DNA of 64,000 bases from Myxococcales bacterium (GCA_016191785.1 JACPVJ010000117.1:1-64000), one strand, 5' to 3'. Shown: positions 1-7,894, counted from the first letter of the stretch. Notes: generated from the sequence alone by a model not told the origin. Translations and numbers: made by a program.

Positions 1-144
1 CACTGGCGGCGCGACCGGTGGCACTGGCGGCGCGACCGGTGGCACTGGCGGCGCGACCGGTGGCACTGGCGGCGCGACCGGTGGCACTGGCGGCGCGACC
101 GGTGGCACTGGCGGCGCGGGCGGCACTGGCGGCGCGACCGGTGG
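1..144 (+). repeat. 21-bp in-frame tandem repeat coding Gly/Thr/Ala heptads
   Basis: Five perfect 21-bp units (unit begins CACTGGCGGC) occupy 1-105. They are followed by one unit shortened to 18 bp (106-123) and one further full unit (124-144). The unit encodes TGGATGG, and all length changes are multiples of three, so the frame is preserved. The array probably continues left of the window. Such arrays form flexible linkers in myxobacterial lipoproteins and can change copy number by slippage. Confidence 0.95.
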
Positions 145-841
145 CAGCGGTGGGACGACCGCCGACCCGTGCGCGGGTCTGTGCACCGATGTGAACGCGG
201 CGTGCTCGAGCGGCGGCGTGTGCGGATGCAAGGCCGGCTTCATCAACGTCGATACCGACACCGATCCCAAGACCGCGACGTGCAAGAGCTCGATCGTGGT
301 CACCATGACCGTGCAGGTCGCGATCGACCACGAGGACTGCGGTCATCTGACGGTGAAGCTCCGGGGCCCGAACGCCACGGTGATCACGCTCGTCAGCCGA
401 CCCGGTCACGGTGAGGGCGCCGACGACGGCGGCGGCCTTCTGGCCGGCGATCTGTCCGGCCTCGACAAGGCGTACCCCGTGACCTTCCAGGACGCCGCGG
501 CGGTCGCCGCCGAAGACATGGGCGGAGGCATCGGTCCGCTGTCGTACGTCTGCAAAGACGACAAGGTCTGCGCCTTCAAGCCCGACCGGGGGGCAGCGGC
601 GGGTCCGACCACCCTCCAGGCTGCGTTCAAGGGCGCGGACGCGAAGGGCAAGTGGACGCTGTGCGTCGGCGACAGCAACTGGCTGGTGGGCGGCAAGCTC
701 GAGCAGTGGAGCCTGACCATCACCACCAGCGACGGCAGCATCGTGCGAACGACGCCGCCGAACTTGGGCCTGGGCATCAAAGACGACGGCTACGACGGTA
801 CCCTCGGGTCGATGGCCTGTCAGGACATCGACGTGAGCTGA
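2..841 (+). CDS. Secreted protein with Gly/Thr repeat linker and C-terminal P (proprotein convertase) domain, 5' end missing
   Basis: The reading frame is open from the left window edge to a TGA at 839-841, so the N-terminus lies outside. The visible part starts with TGGATGG heptads encoded by a 21-bp repeat. Next comes a short Cys-rich segment with a VCGC motif, and then about 150 residues matching the P/Homo-B beta-sandwich: DCGHLTVKLRGPN near its start, and KGKWTLCVGDSNW and LEQWSLTIT near its end. In bacteria P domains usually follow secreted proteases or serve as attachment or stability modules; no catalytic domain is visible here. The stop codon overlaps the next ATG by one base, so the following kinase-like gene is probably translationally coupled. 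It is most likely a surface lipoprotein or secreted protein; its enzymatic role cannot be judged without the missing part. Confidence 0.75.
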   Translation, partial: TGGATGGTGGATGGTGGATGGTGGATGGTGGATGGTGGAGGTGGATGGSGGTTADPCAGLCTDVNAACSSGGVCGCKAGFINVDTDTDPKTATCKSSIVVTMTVQVAIDHEDCGHLTVKLRGPNATVITLVSRPGHGEGADDGGGLLAGDLSGLDKAYPVTFQDAAAVAAEDMGGGIGPLSYVCKDDKVCAFKPDRGAAAGPTTLQAAFKGADAKGKWTLCVGDSNWLVGGKLEQWSLTITTSDGSIVRTTPPNLGLGIKDDGYDGTLGSMACQDIDVS

Positions 842-1923
842 TGGCGACGCTCGAACGCTGGTTGGATCGGGCGGAGCCGATGCGAGCCGGTGAAGAGCTC
901 GAGCTCGAGCCCCTGGCGCGTCACCTGCGCGAGCACGTCCCGGAGATCGGCGCGCAGACCGAGCTCTCGGTGCAGCAGTTCCCGTCCGGTCACTCCAACC
1001 TCACCTACCTGATCAGCGCCGGCGATCGTCAGTACGTCCTCCGACGACCCCCCTTCGGCAGCCGGGTCAAGACCGCCCACGACATGGGACGCGAGTACCG
1101 GGTGCTCTCGAGGCTCCACGCGGTGTACCCGCTGGCCCCCGAACCCCTGCTGCACTGCGCCGACGAGACCGTGCTCGGCGCGCCGTTCTACCTGATGCGC
1201 CGCGTCCATGGGCTGATCTTGCGGAAGGACCTGCCTCGGGGGCTCGAGCTCGGCGCGGCGCAGGTGTCGGCGCTCCACACCGAGCTCGCCGATCGGCTCG
1301 CGGAGCTGCACGCCATCGATTTCGCCGCGGCGGGTCTCGGCGATCTGGGCCGGCCCGAGGGCTACGTCGAGCGCCAGGTGAGGGGCTGGACCGAGCGCTA
1401 CGCGGGCTCGAAGACCGACGACATCGCCGCGGTCGACGCGCTTGCGCGGTGGCTCGCGGAGCGCCTGCCCCCCGATGGCGCGCCGGCGCTGATTCACAAC
1501 GACTTCAAGCTCGACAACGTGGTGCTCGAACCGAACGATCCGACCCGCATCACCGGCGTGCTCGACTGGGAGATGTGCACGCTCGGCGATCCGCTGATGG
1601 ATCTCGGGACCACGCTCTCGTACTGGGTCGAAGCCGACGACGCCGAGCCGTTCCACGCCGTGCGCTGGGGTCCCACCACGCTGCCCGGCAGCCTGACCCG
1701 TCGGCAGGTCGCCGATCGGTGGGCCGAGCGGACCGGGCGGGATGCGTCGAACGTGCGCTTTTACTACTGCGTCGGGCTGTTCAAGACGGCGGTGGTGCTG
1801 CAGCAGATCTACTATCGCTTCCGGCAAGGTCTGACTCACGACGAGCGCTTCGCCATGCTGATTCATGGCGTCCGCCTGCTCGCCGAGCGAGGCGTCGAGG
1901 CCACGTCGCTCGGGCGGATCTGA
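841..1923 (+). CDS. Phosphotransferase family protein (APH / ACAD10-11 N-terminal type)
   Basis: The 360-residue protein has the aminoglycoside phosphotransferase-like kinase fold. The catalytic loop reads HNDFKLDN, with the Brenner His at residue 219, Asp221 and Asn226. The metal-binding motif is D242-W-E in GVLDWEMCTLGDPLMDL, typical of the subgroup related to the kinase part of eukaryotic ACAD10/11 and of bacterial proteins linked to hydroxyacyl-CoA phosphorylation. The N-terminal lobe has FPSGHSNLTYLI as nucleotide-binding loop and YVLRRPPFG with the expected beta3 basic residues. ATG 841 overlaps the preceding TGA and its own TGA overlaps the next ATG, so it sits in the middle of a coupled set. 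The substrate cannot be deduced; antibiotic resistance is unlikely given the subfamily. Confidence 0.85.
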   Translation: MATLERWLDRAEPMRAGEELELEPLARHLREHVPEIGAQTELSVQQFPSGHSNLTYLISAGDRQYVLRRPPFGSRVKTAHDMGREYRVLSRLHAVYPLAPEPLLHCADETVLGAPFYLMRRVHGLILRKDLPRGLELGAAQVSALHTELADRLAELHAIDFAAAGLGDLGRPEGYVERQVRGWTERYAGSKTDDIAAVDALARWLAERLPPDGAPALIHNDFKLDNVVLEPNDPTRITGVLDWEMCTLGDPLMDLGTTLSYWVEADDAEPFHAVRWGPTTLPGSLTRRQVADRWAERTGRDASNVRFYYCVGLFKTAVVLQQIYYRFRQGLTHDERFAMLIHGVRLLAERGVEATSLGRI

Positions 1924-2867
1924 TGCGCCGCCAGCTCGAGCTGTTCGGCGGCGACGGCGAGCTCGATTTCTCGGCTGATCGCGCGCTCGCCGAGCGCCTG
2001 CCCGAGCACGTGCTCTTCGGGACCTCGTCGTGGACCTTCCCGGGTTGGTCGGGCCTGGTCTATCCGTCCGGCACCAGCGAGCGTGAGCTCGTCGACCGCG
2101 GCCTCGAGCTGTACGCGAAGTACCCGCTGTTCCGCACCGTGGGCATCGACCGCAGCTATTACGCCCCGCTCGATCGCCCGACCCTGGCGCGCTACGCCGG
2201 CGCGCTGCCGACCGGGTTTCGCGCCGTGATGAAGGTCTGGAGCGCCGTCACCCAGGCCGTCGACCCGAAGACCCGCGAGCCGAATCCCCGCTTCCTCTCG
2301 GTCGACACCTTTCACGAGCACGTCCTCGGTCCCGTCGCTGACGCCTTCGCCGACCACGCGGGCCCGCTGGTCTTCGAGTTTCCGCCGTTTCGGCGCGGCG
2401 AGTTGCCCGAGCCCGGGCGCTTCGCCGCGCGGGTGTCCGAGTTCTTGACCCAGCTGCCGGCCGAGCGACAGTACGCCGTGGAGCTCCGGAACCGCGAGCT
2501 CATGACCCACGCCTACCTCGACGGGCTCGCGGAGCGCGGCGTCGCCCACGTGCTCAATTTCTGGGAGCGCATGCCGGACATCGGGGCACAGCTCGACGCC
2601 CCCGGCGTGCTCGGCGCCCCGTTCGTGGTGGCGCGGCTGCTCATCCCGCCCGGGGAGCGTTACGACGACCGTAAGCGAGCCCTCGCGCCCTTCGACCGCC
2701 TCGTGGACCCGCAAGAGAAGATGCGCGCCGACGTGGCGCGCCTGGCCGAGGCCTGCGAGAAGCTCGGCAAGGTCCTGCTGGTGATCGTCAACAACAAGGC
2801 CGAGGGTTCGAGCCCGCTCACCGTGCGGGCGCTGGCTGAGCGCATCGCACGACCGAGGTCTGAGTGA
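1923..2867 (+). CDS. DUF72 domain protein (YecE-like), copy 1
   Basis: The 314-residue protein has the DUF72 TIM-barrel signature: FGTSSWTFPGWSGLVYP near the N-terminus, the region around GIDRSYYAPLDRPT, KVWSAVTQ, and FEFPPF followed by YAVELRNRE. The biochemical role of DUF72 is unsettled; a nuclease-like or sugar-phosphate-type barrel has been suggested. The ATG at 1923 shares its A with the upstream TGA, and the 3' end overlaps the second DUF72 gene by 4 bp. The C-terminal VIVNNKAEGSSPLT matches the conserved Asn-rich end of the family (compare FNNCVRNYA in the next gene). The family call is firm; the function is unknown. Confidence 0.88.
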   Translation: MRRQLELFGGDGELDFSADRALAERLPEHVLFGTSSWTFPGWSGLVYPSGTSERELVDRGLELYAKYPLFRTVGIDRSYYAPLDRPTLARYAGALPTGFRAVMKVWSAVTQAVDPKTREPNPRFLSVDTFHEHVLGPVADAFADHAGPLVFEFPPFRRGELPEPGRFAARVSEFLTQLPAERQYAVELRNRELMTHAYLDGLAERGVAHVLNFWERMPDIGAQLDAPGVLGAPFVVARLLIPPGERYDDRKRALAPFDRLVDPQEKMRADVARLAEACEKLGKVLLVIVNNKAEGSSPLTVRALAERIARPRSE

Positions 2868-3856
2868 CCGCCAAGGCCCCGCGCCGCGTCCTGCCCGAGC
2901 CCGACCCCGAGCGCTGGGGCGCCGCCACCGAGCTCGCCGCCCGCGCCCGAGCGCCCGCGGTGTGTGGCAACGTGGCCTTCGGCACCGCCGGCTGGACCGA
3001 CAAGACGCTGGTGCAGGGCGGTCTGTTCTATCCGAAGGGCGCCCAGAGCGCCGAGGCGCGCCTGCGCTTCTACTCGAGCCAGTTCTCTCTGGTCGAGGTC
3101 GACGCCACCTACTACTCGCTCTTGCCCCCCGAGACCGCGCAGCGCTGGCTCGCCTTTACGCCGGAGAGCTTCGTGTTCGACGTGAAAGCTCACCCGATCG
3201 TCACCGGGCACCCGGTGGACGTGGCGCGTCTGCCGGGTGATCTGGCCCGGGCCCTCGAGGGCCGCGGCGCCCGGGTCTACCCCGATCGCATCCCCGGCGA
3301 GATCGCCGCCGAGATCGAAGGGCGCTTTCGCGCGCTCGTCGAGCCGCTCCACCGGGCCGGGCGCCTGGGCTGCGTGATGGTCCAGTTCCCGCCTTGGTTC
3401 GCCGCCACCCGGGGCAACGCCAAGAAGCTCGAACGGCTCCGGGAGCGCTGGCCCGATGTGCCGATCTCGATCGAGGTCCGGAACAAGAGCTGGCTCTTGC
3501 CCGAGCGTCGCGAGCGGGTCCTCGATCTGATGCGCTCCCTTGGCTTTTCATACGTCGGAGTCGACGAGCCCGACGTGGATGCGGGCGGCGTGCCGCCGGT
3601 CACCGCCGTGACCAACCCGGCGCTCGCTCTGGTGCGGTTCCACGGCCAGAGCCGCGCGGGCTGGACCAAGAAGGGCGCCAGCGTGCACGAGCGCTTCGAC
3701 TACCTCTACGCTCCGGCCGAGCTCGAGGCCTGGGTCGCGCCGGTCCGTGCCCTGGCCGAGCGGGCGGCGAAGGTCCACGCCATCTTCAACAACTGCGTCC
3801 GGAACTACGCTGTGCTCGGCGCCAAGGGCCTCAGCGTGCTGCTCGACCGCTCCTAG
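2864..3856 (+). CDS. DUF72 domain protein (YecE-like), copy 2
   Basis: The 330-residue second DUF72 barrel begins at GTG 2864, inside the stop region of copy 1 (GTGA overlap). The family marks are clear: FGTAGWTDKTLV, LVEVDATYYSLLPPETAQRW, FDVKAHPIVTGHP, VMVQFPPWF, ISIEVRNKSWL, ALVRFHGQSRAGW and a C-terminal IFNNCVRNYAV. This copy is closer to the mainstream family than copy 1, which has lost some motifs. Two side-by-side, translationally coupled and clearly diverged paralogues suggest a heterodimer or two related activities. The gene converges with the downstream LysR gene with only 2 bp between them. Confidence 0.9.
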   Translation: MTAKAPRRVLPEPDPERWGAATELAARARAPAVCGNVAFGTAGWTDKTLVQGGLFYPKGAQSAEARLRFYSSQFSLVEVDATYYSLLPPETAQRWLAFTPESFVFDVKAHPIVTGHPVDVARLPGDLARALEGRGARVYPDRIPGEIAAEIEGRFRALVEPLHRAGRLGCVMVQFPPWFAATRGNAKKLERLRERWPDVPISIEVRNKSWLLPERRERVLDLMRSLGFSYVGVDEPDVDAGGVPPVTAVTNPALALVRFHGQSRAGWTKKGASVHERFDYLYAPAELEAWVAPVRALAERAAKVHAIFNNCVRNYAVLGAKGLSVLLDRS

Positions 3857-3858
3857 CC

Positions 3859-4815
3859 TCACGTGCCGTCCACCACCGGCACCACCCGTTGACTCGCACG
3901 GCCCTCGCCCACGCCGCGGGTGGCCGTGCTCAAGGTCTCGATCAAGGCCGCGGCGATCGGCCGGTGCAGGTGCTCGCGCACGTGGATGAAGCTCACCTGG
4001 CGCACCGGCACCGGCGGCGCAAAGGGGCGCACGCGGGCCTTCTGGGCCCGGGCCAGCCCCTGGACCACCAGCTCGGGCAGCACCGTCGCGCCCTGACCGG
4101 CATCGACCAGGCGGACCAGCGTCTCGAAGCTTCCGCTCTCGAAGCGCACCGCGCGCTGCGCGCGCGGGAGATCGGCGCCGCACAGGTGCAGCACTTGCGT
4201 GCGGAAGCAGTGGCCTTCGGCCATCAACCAGAGCTGCTCATCCGCCAGGTCGCTCTGCCGGATCCTCGCGCGCTTGGCCAGCGGGTGGCGGGGCGATAGA
4301 TACGCAAACAGCGGCTCCTTGAAGAGCTCGTGCTCGTGCACGGCGGCCACCCCGAGCGGGGTCACGGCGATCCCGCCGTCGATCGAGTCGCCTTGCAGGC
4401 GCGAGAGCAGCGATTCGGTCTGGGTCTCTTCCACGATCAGCTCGACCTTGGGATAGGCTCGGGCGAACGCCGGCAAGAAGCGTGGCACCAGCGTGGGCGC
4501 CAGGGAGGGGATCACTCCCAGCCGATAGCGGCCCGCGATTTCCGAGCTGCTCCGGGCGGCGTCGCCCAGGCGCTCCATCTCGCGCAAGATGGACCGGGCC
4601 TGGGCCACGATGGCCGCTCCGCGCTCGGTCGCCACCACCGGTTGCCGGCTGCGGTCGAAGAGCGTCGAATCGAGCAGCTCTTCCAGCCTTCCGACCTGCA
4701 TGCTCAGGGCCGGTTGGGAGACATGGCAGTGCTCTGCGGCCGCACGAAATGACCGGAAGCGGTCCACGGCCGCGACGTAGCGGAGCTGGGTCAACGTGAC
4801 GTTGGACAGGTCCAT
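3859..4815 (-). CDS. oxyR: OxyR-type LysR-family peroxide sensor
   Basis: The 318-residue LysR regulator has its winged HTH at residues 5-65 (LTQLRYVAAVDRFRSFRAAA, then CHVSQPALSMQ) and a substrate-domain segment EGHCFRTQVLHLC. The two cysteines, C203 and C212, have exactly the nine-residue spacing of the redox pair C199/C208 of E. coli OxyR, so a peroxide-sensing disulfide switch is likely. I chose the ATG at 4815 because the OxyR homology begins there; the upstream TTG at 4860 would add an unrelated Arg-rich stretch. The gene is divergent from rubrerythrin with 207 bp between them, a standard arrangement for a LysR regulator and its target. Homology, cysteine spacing and context agree. Confidence 0.88.
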   Translation of the reverse strand: MDLSNVTLTQLRYVAAVDRFRSFRAAAEHCHVSQPALSMQVGRLEELLDSTLFDRSRQPVVATERGAAIVAQARSILREMERLGDAARSSSEIAGRYRLGVIPSLAPTLVPRFLPAFARAYPKVELIVEETQTESLLSRLQGDSIDGGIAVTPLGVAAVHEHELFKEPLFAYLSPRHPLAKRARIRQSDLADEQLWLMAEGHCFRTQVLHLCGADLPRAQRAVRFESGSFETLVRLVDAGQGATVLPELVVQGLARAQKARVRPFAPPVPVRQVSFIHVREHLHRPIAAALIETLSTATRGVGEGRASQRVVPVVDGT

Positions 4816-4890
4816 GTGTGGCTTTTTGCAGCTCCCCGGTCTCCGCGCAAACCCGCGCAAGTTCTGCAGGGTTTTCTGCCGGCCGGCCGA

Positions 4891-4903
4891 TAAGCTGTGC
4901 TTA
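4891..4903. promoter_or_regulatory. Candidate OxyR/LysR box (T-N11-A palindrome) between oxyR and rubrerythrin
   Basis: The 13 bases TAAGCTGTGCTTA form a perfect inverted repeat (TAAGC, 3-nt centre, GCTTA) with the T-N11-A layout of LysR boxes. The flanks add ATAA at 4890 and TTAA at 4901. It lies 76 bp from the oxyR start and 120 bp from the rubrerythrin start, where an autoregulatory and activating site would be expected. OxyR normally contacts four spaced half-sites; only the central pair is clear here. Confidence 0.5.
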
Positions 4904-5022
4904 ACGGTGCATCAGCAGATTCGATTGGCGGCCCGGCGCGTGCTGCCTTATCTCACGGTCGTCGGTGACACCGATGGCATCACCCCGGCGCGGACACCGC
5001 GCCCAGCGGAGGGAAGAGACGA

Positions 5023-5445
5023 ATGGCCAAGCTCGAAGGAACCAAGACTCACAACAACCTGAAGGAAGCGTTCGCGGGGGAGTCCCAGGCGAACCGTCGC
5101 TACCTCTACTTCGCGAAGGTCGCGGACGTCGAGGGTCTGCCCGAGGTCGCGGGCCTGTTCAAGGACACCGCCGACGGCGAGACCGGGCACGCCCACGGTC
5201 ACCTCGACTTCCTCAAGCAGGTGGGCGACCCGGCCACCGGCAAGCCCATCGGCAACACGGCGAAGAACCTCGCGGCCTCGGTGGCGGGCGAGACCCACGA
5301 ATACGAGACCATGTACCCGGGTATGGCCAAGACCGCCCGCGACGAGGGCTTCGACGAGATCGCCGAGTGGTTCGAGACCCTGGCCAAGGCCGAGAAGAGC
5401 CACGCCGGGCGGTTCGCCAAGGCGCTCAAAGAGCTCGAGAGCTGA
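5023..5445 (+). CDS. Rubrerythrin family protein (diiron peroxidase, no rubredoxin domain)
   Basis: The 140-residue four-helix protein has the paired diiron motifs E53-x-x-H56 (DGETGHAHGH) and E124-x-x-H127 (KAEKSHAGRF), plus helix glutamates E20 and E90/E93. The usual C-terminal rubredoxin Cys4 domain is absent, so electrons must come from another protein; the Fe-S protein encoded next is a reasonable donor. The family reduces hydrogen peroxide to water. A strong Shine-Dalgarno GGAGGG at 5008-5013 sets the ATG at 5023. The gene is divergent from oxyR and followed by a terminator-like hairpin. Confidence 0.93.
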   Translation: MAKLEGTKTHNNLKEAFAGESQANRRYLYFAKVADVEGLPEVAGLFKDTADGETGHAHGHLDFLKQVGDPATGKPIGNTAKNLAASVAGETHEYETMYPGMAKTARDEGFDEIAEWFETLAKAEKSHAGRFAKALKELES

Positions 5446-5466
5446 GCCGGCGACACGATTGAGTGG

Positions 5467-5507
5467 GCCCTCGGCTCCGCGCCCGTCGCGAAGCCGGGGG
5501 CTTTGTT
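5467..5507 (+). terminator. Hairpin with U-tract after rubrerythrin (partial terminator)
   Basis: GCCCTCGGCT (5467-5476) pairs with AGCCGGGGGC (5492-5501), giving a 10-bp stem with one G-T wobble and a 15-nt loop. It is followed by TTTGTT. It lies between rubrerythrin and the Fe-S gene and probably lowers read-through, making rubrerythrin the most abundant product. Confidence 0.6.
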
Positions 5508-5524
5508 GCTATGAACGACCGACG

Positions 5525-6892
5525 ATGAGCAAGATCGCACGCAACCCCGCAGCGCCTCCGGCCGTGGACCCGAACGACTCGCGCTACTGGGACGCGCGCG
5601 ATCTCGAGCAAGAGCTCCGGCGCACCTTCCAGATCTGCCACGAGTGCCGCATGTGCGTGACGTACTGCGGCTCGTTCCCCATCCTGTTCGACGCCGTCGA
5701 TCGCGACATCGAGTCGGGGCGCGCCGAGGGTGCCGAGCAGATCGGACCCGAGACGGTGCGCGCCGTCACCGACCACTGCTGGCAGTGCAAGCTCTGCTAC
5801 ATCAAGTGCCCGTACACCGAGGACGAGGCCGCCCGCGAGCTGCTCGACTTTCCGCGCCTGATGGCGCGCGAGAAAGCGCAGCGGGCGCGTCGTGAGGGCG
5901 TCTCGCTCGTCGATCGCGTGCTCGGCGAGCCCCAGCTCGTGGGTTGGGCCGGCGGGGGTCGCGCCGCTCCGCTGTCGAACTTCGTCAACGCCCAGCGCCT
6001 GGCGCGCAAGGCCATGGAGCTCACCACCGGCATCAGTGCCGAGTTCCCGCTCCCACCCCTGGCGGCCGAGCCGTTCACGCGCTGGCTCGAGACCCACTCG
6101 CCCCTCGAAGAGGCGGGCCGCGTCGGTGAGGTCGTGCTGTTCCCGACCTGCTACGGCGAATACAACTTCCCCGAGGTGCCGCGGGACGCCGTACTGGTCC
6201 TCGAGAAGAACGGCTACTCGGTCACGCTGCCCGGCGGGCTCACCTGCTGCGGCATGCCGAACCTGGACGGTGGCGACGTCGAGGCCGCGAAGCGCAAGAT
6301 GCGGCACAACGTCGAGCTGCTCTTGCCCCACGTGCGGCGGGGCGCGAAGGTCGTCGTGCCCGGGCCGACCTGCGGCTACACCATGAAGAAAGAGTGGCCG
6401 GTGTACCTCGGGACCCACGAGGCCCGAGAGGTCGCAGCGGCCACCCTCGACCTGATGGAGTTCCTCGACGGCCTGCGGCGAGAGAAGACCCTCGACCGGG
6501 AGTTCGAGCGAGGGTTCGGCGTGGTCGCCTACCACGCGCCCTGTCACCTGCGCGCCCAGAAGATCGCCGTGCCCGGGGCGCGGCTGCTCTCGCAGTTGCC
6601 CGACACCGACGTGCGCATCGTCGAGCGCTGCTCGGCGGTGGACGGTACCTGGGGCATGAAGGCGGCGTACTACCAGGAAGGCCGCCGCTACGCGCTACGC
6701 ATGGCGAAGGCCATCGAGAGCGAGGAGCCCGAGATGGTGATCACCGACTGCAGCCTGGCGGCGTTGCGCATCTTGAAAGAGACCGGTCGCCCGGCGCTCC
6801 ACCCGGTTCAGGCCCTGGCCGTGGCCTACGGTCTGGACGAGCTGCCCCACGCCGCCGCGCCGCGACAGAAACCTCCGGAGGCAAGCCCATGA
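5525..6892 (+). CDS. GlpC/HdrD-like (Fe-S)-binding oxidoreductase with two 4Fe-4S motifs and CCG domains
   Basis: The 455-residue protein carries an N-terminal pair of ferredoxin-type motifs, CHECRMC...C and CWQCKLC...CP, each expected to bind a 4Fe-4S cluster. Two cysteine-rich (CCG) regions follow: FPTC...LTCCGMPN...GPTCGY and APCHLRAQ...ERCSAVDGTWG...TDCS. The second lacks the paired cysteines of heterodisulfide reductase and resembles GlpC, which transfers electrons to quinone without a flavin. The ATG at 5525 has a TATGAA hexamer 15 nt upstream and no Shine-Dalgarno sequence. The gene overlaps the DUF3501 gene by 4 bp. Rubrerythrin, HdrD-like and DUF3501 genes occur together in other genomes; the most plausible role is electron delivery between the quinone pool or a thiol partner and rubrerythrin. 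Confidence 0.85.
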   Translation: MSKIARNPAAPPAVDPNDSRYWDARDLEQELRRTFQICHECRMCVTYCGSFPILFDAVDRDIESGRAEGAEQIGPETVRAVTDHCWQCKLCYIKCPYTEDEAARELLDFPRLMAREKAQRARREGVSLVDRVLGEPQLVGWAGGGRAAPLSNFVNAQRLARKAMELTTGISAEFPLPPLAAEPFTRWLETHSPLEEAGRVGEVVLFPTCYGEYNFPEVPRDAVLVLEKNGYSVTLPGGLTCCGMPNLDGGDVEAAKRKMRHNVELLLPHVRRGAKVVVPGPTCGYTMKKEWPVYLGTHEAREVAAATLDLMEFLDGLRREKTLDREFERGFGVVAYHAPCHLRAQKIAVPGARLLSQLPDTDVRIVERCSAVDGTWGMKAAYYQEGRRYALRMAKAIESEEPEMVITDCSLAALRILKETGRPALHPVQALAVAYGLDELPHAAAPRQKPPEASP

Positions 6893-7461
6893 AGCCCGTG
6901 TCCCGCAGCGAAGTCCTGGACCTCGGCGCCTACGAGCAGATCCGCGAGCGCTTTCGCGCGCGCGTGATCGACGAGAAGAAGCGGCGGCGCGTGCGCTTGG
7001 GGCCCAACATGACGGTGCTGTTCGAGAACCACGACACCGCGCTCTTCCAGATCCAAGAGATGCTGCGCACCGAGCGGATCACCGCCGAGAAGGCGGTGCT
7101 GCACGAGATCGAGACCTACAACGAGCTGGTGCCCGGCGACGCCGAGCTCTCGGCGACCATCTTCGTCGAGTACGACGAGCGGACCGAGCGCGAGGCGATG
7201 CTCGAGCGGCTCGCGGGGCTCGAAGACAAGTTCTACGTTTCCGTCGGTGGGCAGCGTTTCCCCGTGGTGCCGGACGCGCGCAACGACCGCCACGACCGCA
7301 CCACGGCCGTGCACTACGTCAAGTTCCCGCTCTCGCCCGAGGCCGTGAGCGCGATCCGCGACAAGCAGGTCGTGCGCCTCGGCGTCGATCACCCGGCGTA
7401 CCGCGGCGAGGTCGAGCTGCCGGCCACCACCGTGGCGGCCCTGGCCGAAGACTTCAGCTGA
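6889..7461 (+). CDS. DUF3501 family protein
   Basis: The 190-residue protein matches DUF3501: an N-terminal YEQIRERFRARVIDEKKRRRV, the central signature VLFENHDTALFQIQEMLRTER, and LSATIFVEYDE in the middle. It has no signal peptide or membrane segment, so it is presumably cytoplasmic. The ATG at 6889 overlaps the Fe-S gene stop (ATGA) and has a GGAGG at 6877-6881. The family has no established activity and is almost always found next to a rubrerythrin and an HdrD/GlpC-like protein, as here. The conserved FENHDT and Glu/Arg pattern suggests cofactor or protein-partner binding, which is inference only. The 3' end overlaps the convergent thioesterase by 8 bp. Confidence 0.85.
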   Translation: MKPVSRSEVLDLGAYEQIRERFRARVIDEKKRRRVRLGPNMTVLFENHDTALFQIQEMLRTERITAEKAVLHEIETYNELVPGDAELSATIFVEYDERTEREAMLERLAGLEDKFYVSVGGQRFPVVPDARNDRHDRTTAVHYVKFPLSPEAVSAIRDKQVVRLGVDHPAYRGEVELPATTVAALAEDFS

Positions 7462-7894
7462 CCGCGCCGAAGCCGTAGCGCGCCAAGAGCGCCTTCGGGA
7501 CCCGCGTCGGTCGCCCGCTCTGGATGTCGAGCAGGACCCAGGTCGTGGCGGCGCGACACAGCGTGGCGCCGTCGCTTTCGCGTCGGAACACGGTGCGCCG
7601 CAGGCTGGTGGCGGCCCGCATCCCGTCGATCCAGGTCAGCGCGCTCAGTCGCTCGCCGTCGAACGCCGGCGCCAGGTACTCGATCTCGTGTCGGCGCACG
7701 ACCCACAGCACGCCGAGCTCGCGGTAGGCACGCAGGTCGAGCCCCACCGAGCCAGAGTGGGAGGTCGCCGCGTCTTGCACCCAGCGCACCCAAGCCACGT
7801 TGCTGGCGTGCCCCAGGTCGTCGATGTCGGTCGCGGGGACGACGAAGGAGTGCGAAAACGCGTTCGCGGGCGGGTCGAACTCTGCGAAGCTCAC
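7454..7894 (-). CDS. Acyl-CoA thioesterase, 4HBT hotdog fold (YbgC/FadM-like)
   Basis: The 146-residue single hotdog domain has DIDDLGHASNVAWVRWVQDAA, with the catalytic Asp within the DxxxHxNN-like motif (here D-D-L-G-H-A-S-N). It continues with the central EIEYLAPAFDGERL and the C-terminal ATTWVLLDIQSGRPTRVP, which match the 4-hydroxybenzoyl-CoA thioesterase-like family. I take GTG 7894 as start because homology begins directly after it; a TTG at 7954 would add 20 unrelated residues. The gene is convergent with DUF3501 and divergent from the lipase (104 bp apart). The substrate is probably a medium- or long-chain acyl-CoA, but this cannot be fixed from sequence. Confidence 0.8.
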   Translation of the reverse strand: MSFAEFDPPANAFSHSFVVPATDIDDLGHASNVAWVRWVQDAATSHSGSVGLDLRAYRELGVLWVVRRHEIEYLAPAFDGERLSALTWIDGMRAATSLRRTVFRRESDGATLCRAATTWVLLDIQSGRPTRVPKALLARYGFGAVS

